A DNA stretch of 64,000 nt from NCBI GenBank assembly GCA_039621445.1, contig CP154955.1, positions 60,109,564-60,173,563 of the forward strand, written 5' to 3'. The DNA is from Euglena gracilis. Taxonomy: Eukaryota; Euglenida; Euglenophyceae; Euglenales. The notes under the pieces were generated by a model. The model was not told where the DNA came from. It saw only the letters and a list, made by a program, of their open reading frames with translations, and made no database searches. The position numbers and the translations under genes were made by a program. Positions 63,400 through 64,000 of the stretch are shown here, one piece after another (the first letter of the stretch is position 1; every line of letters starts with the position of its first letter).

Positions 63400-64000
63400 T
63401 TTTGGCCCCTAGTGGTACGACCACCCCCCGGTCGGGGGTTGCAGGTTGTGGGGGGTGTACGACCACCCCCCCCCCCTGGTCGGGGGTTGCAGGAACCCGG
63501 TCGGTGGACAAGGGGGGGGGCGGGTACTAATGGGTCAGTACCGCCGACATTTAAGTCCCCTGAAGAAAATCCCATGCAAACAGGTCGGTGGCTGGTCGGT
63601 GGTCATAAACATCGTCTGTGGCGGGCCCAAATCACCCGGAAATGGTCCGGATGGGTCCAAATAAGTGTCTTACACCAACATAAACACCCCCAGATGGAAA
63701 TCTTTGGACGGTGGGGGGTCGGTGGACGCTTGATGGGGGCCCGGAGGGGTAAAAAAACAATGATGAAACAGGGATTACATGAAAATCCTTTAGAAATGCA
63801 AGCATTCTGCATCACGAGAGGCAGGAAACTCCTCCCTCCACCCCCATCCGAACGTCAAATAACAAAATCCCTTCTGAGTTGGCAACATACTCGGGGGATA
63901 AGTTGTTTTTGTGGCTCACTTTTTTCATAGGCGGGGGGGGGGGGCTCCCCCCTCCCCCCCGCACCCCCCCCCTCTCAAATAACAAAATCCCCTCTATGTT
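63400..64000. repeat. Copy of the 50,480-51,290 repeat at the window end
   Basis: 63,540-63,800 matches 50,480-50,720 (GGTCGGTGGCTGGTCGGTGG, CACCCGGAAATGGTCCGGAT), and 63,855-64,000 holds two units of the 110-bp array. The copy runs off the window. Confidence 0.7.

Overview
This is a eukaryotic nuclear window, most likely from a photosynthetic euglenid of the Euglena gracilis type. Three observations support this: (1) an ammonium transporter gene that can only be read through if most introns are euglenid 'nonconventional' introns (no GT..AG; the three bases at +4..+6 pair with those at -8..-6); (2) a chlorophyll a/b-type light-harvesting protein encoded as a tandem polyprotein, as known for Euglena LHC genes; (3) polypyrimidine-AG sites directly in front of both start codons, as expected for spliced-leader trans-splicing. 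The species call is an inference; no rRNA or organellar marker is present.

Layout. 1-3.9 kb: inverted and repeated copies of a low-complexity, retroelement-like reading frame. 3.9-17.6 kb: no recognisable gene; short dispersed elements, G/C homopolymers and some homopolymer-free islands. 17.6-26.7 kb, minus strand: ammonium transporter in about 12 exons. 26,677-26,857: a 181-bp shared upstream region. 26.9-49.3 kb, plus strand: LHC polyprotein, with three presequence exons (signal anchor, linker, second membrane segment), a proposed 14-kb repeat-filled intron, then three 206-residue LHC units, each split into a 242-nt exon (A) and a 376-nt exon (B). The last exon ends in a splice donor, so the gene probably continues. 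49.3-64 kb: repeats only, including a 5.8-kb element with long terminal inverted repeats and mirrored internal repeat clusters, a 71-bp tandem array and a cluster of GC-rich palindromes.

Most of the non-coding DNA consists of small transposon derivatives. One family has termini CAGG..CCTG (T-rich next to the end) and perfect or near-perfect 8-bp target duplications at nine loci, the hallmarks of hAT-like MITEs. A second family has TA duplications and is accompanied by a Tc1/mariner-type transposase C-terminus. The hAT-like geometry (8-bp duplication, CAG..CTG ends) matches the nonconventional-intron geometry seen in the transporter gene (3 nt + CAG .. CTG + 5 nt; 3+5=8). This suggests that such introns are fixed, precisely spliced descendants of this kind of element, and it is the main observation of this report.

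The two genes serve photosynthetic growth: nitrogen (ammonium) uptake at a membrane and light harvesting in the plastid. They are head to head and could share control elements. I saw no tRNA, rRNA, CRISPR array or virus in the window.
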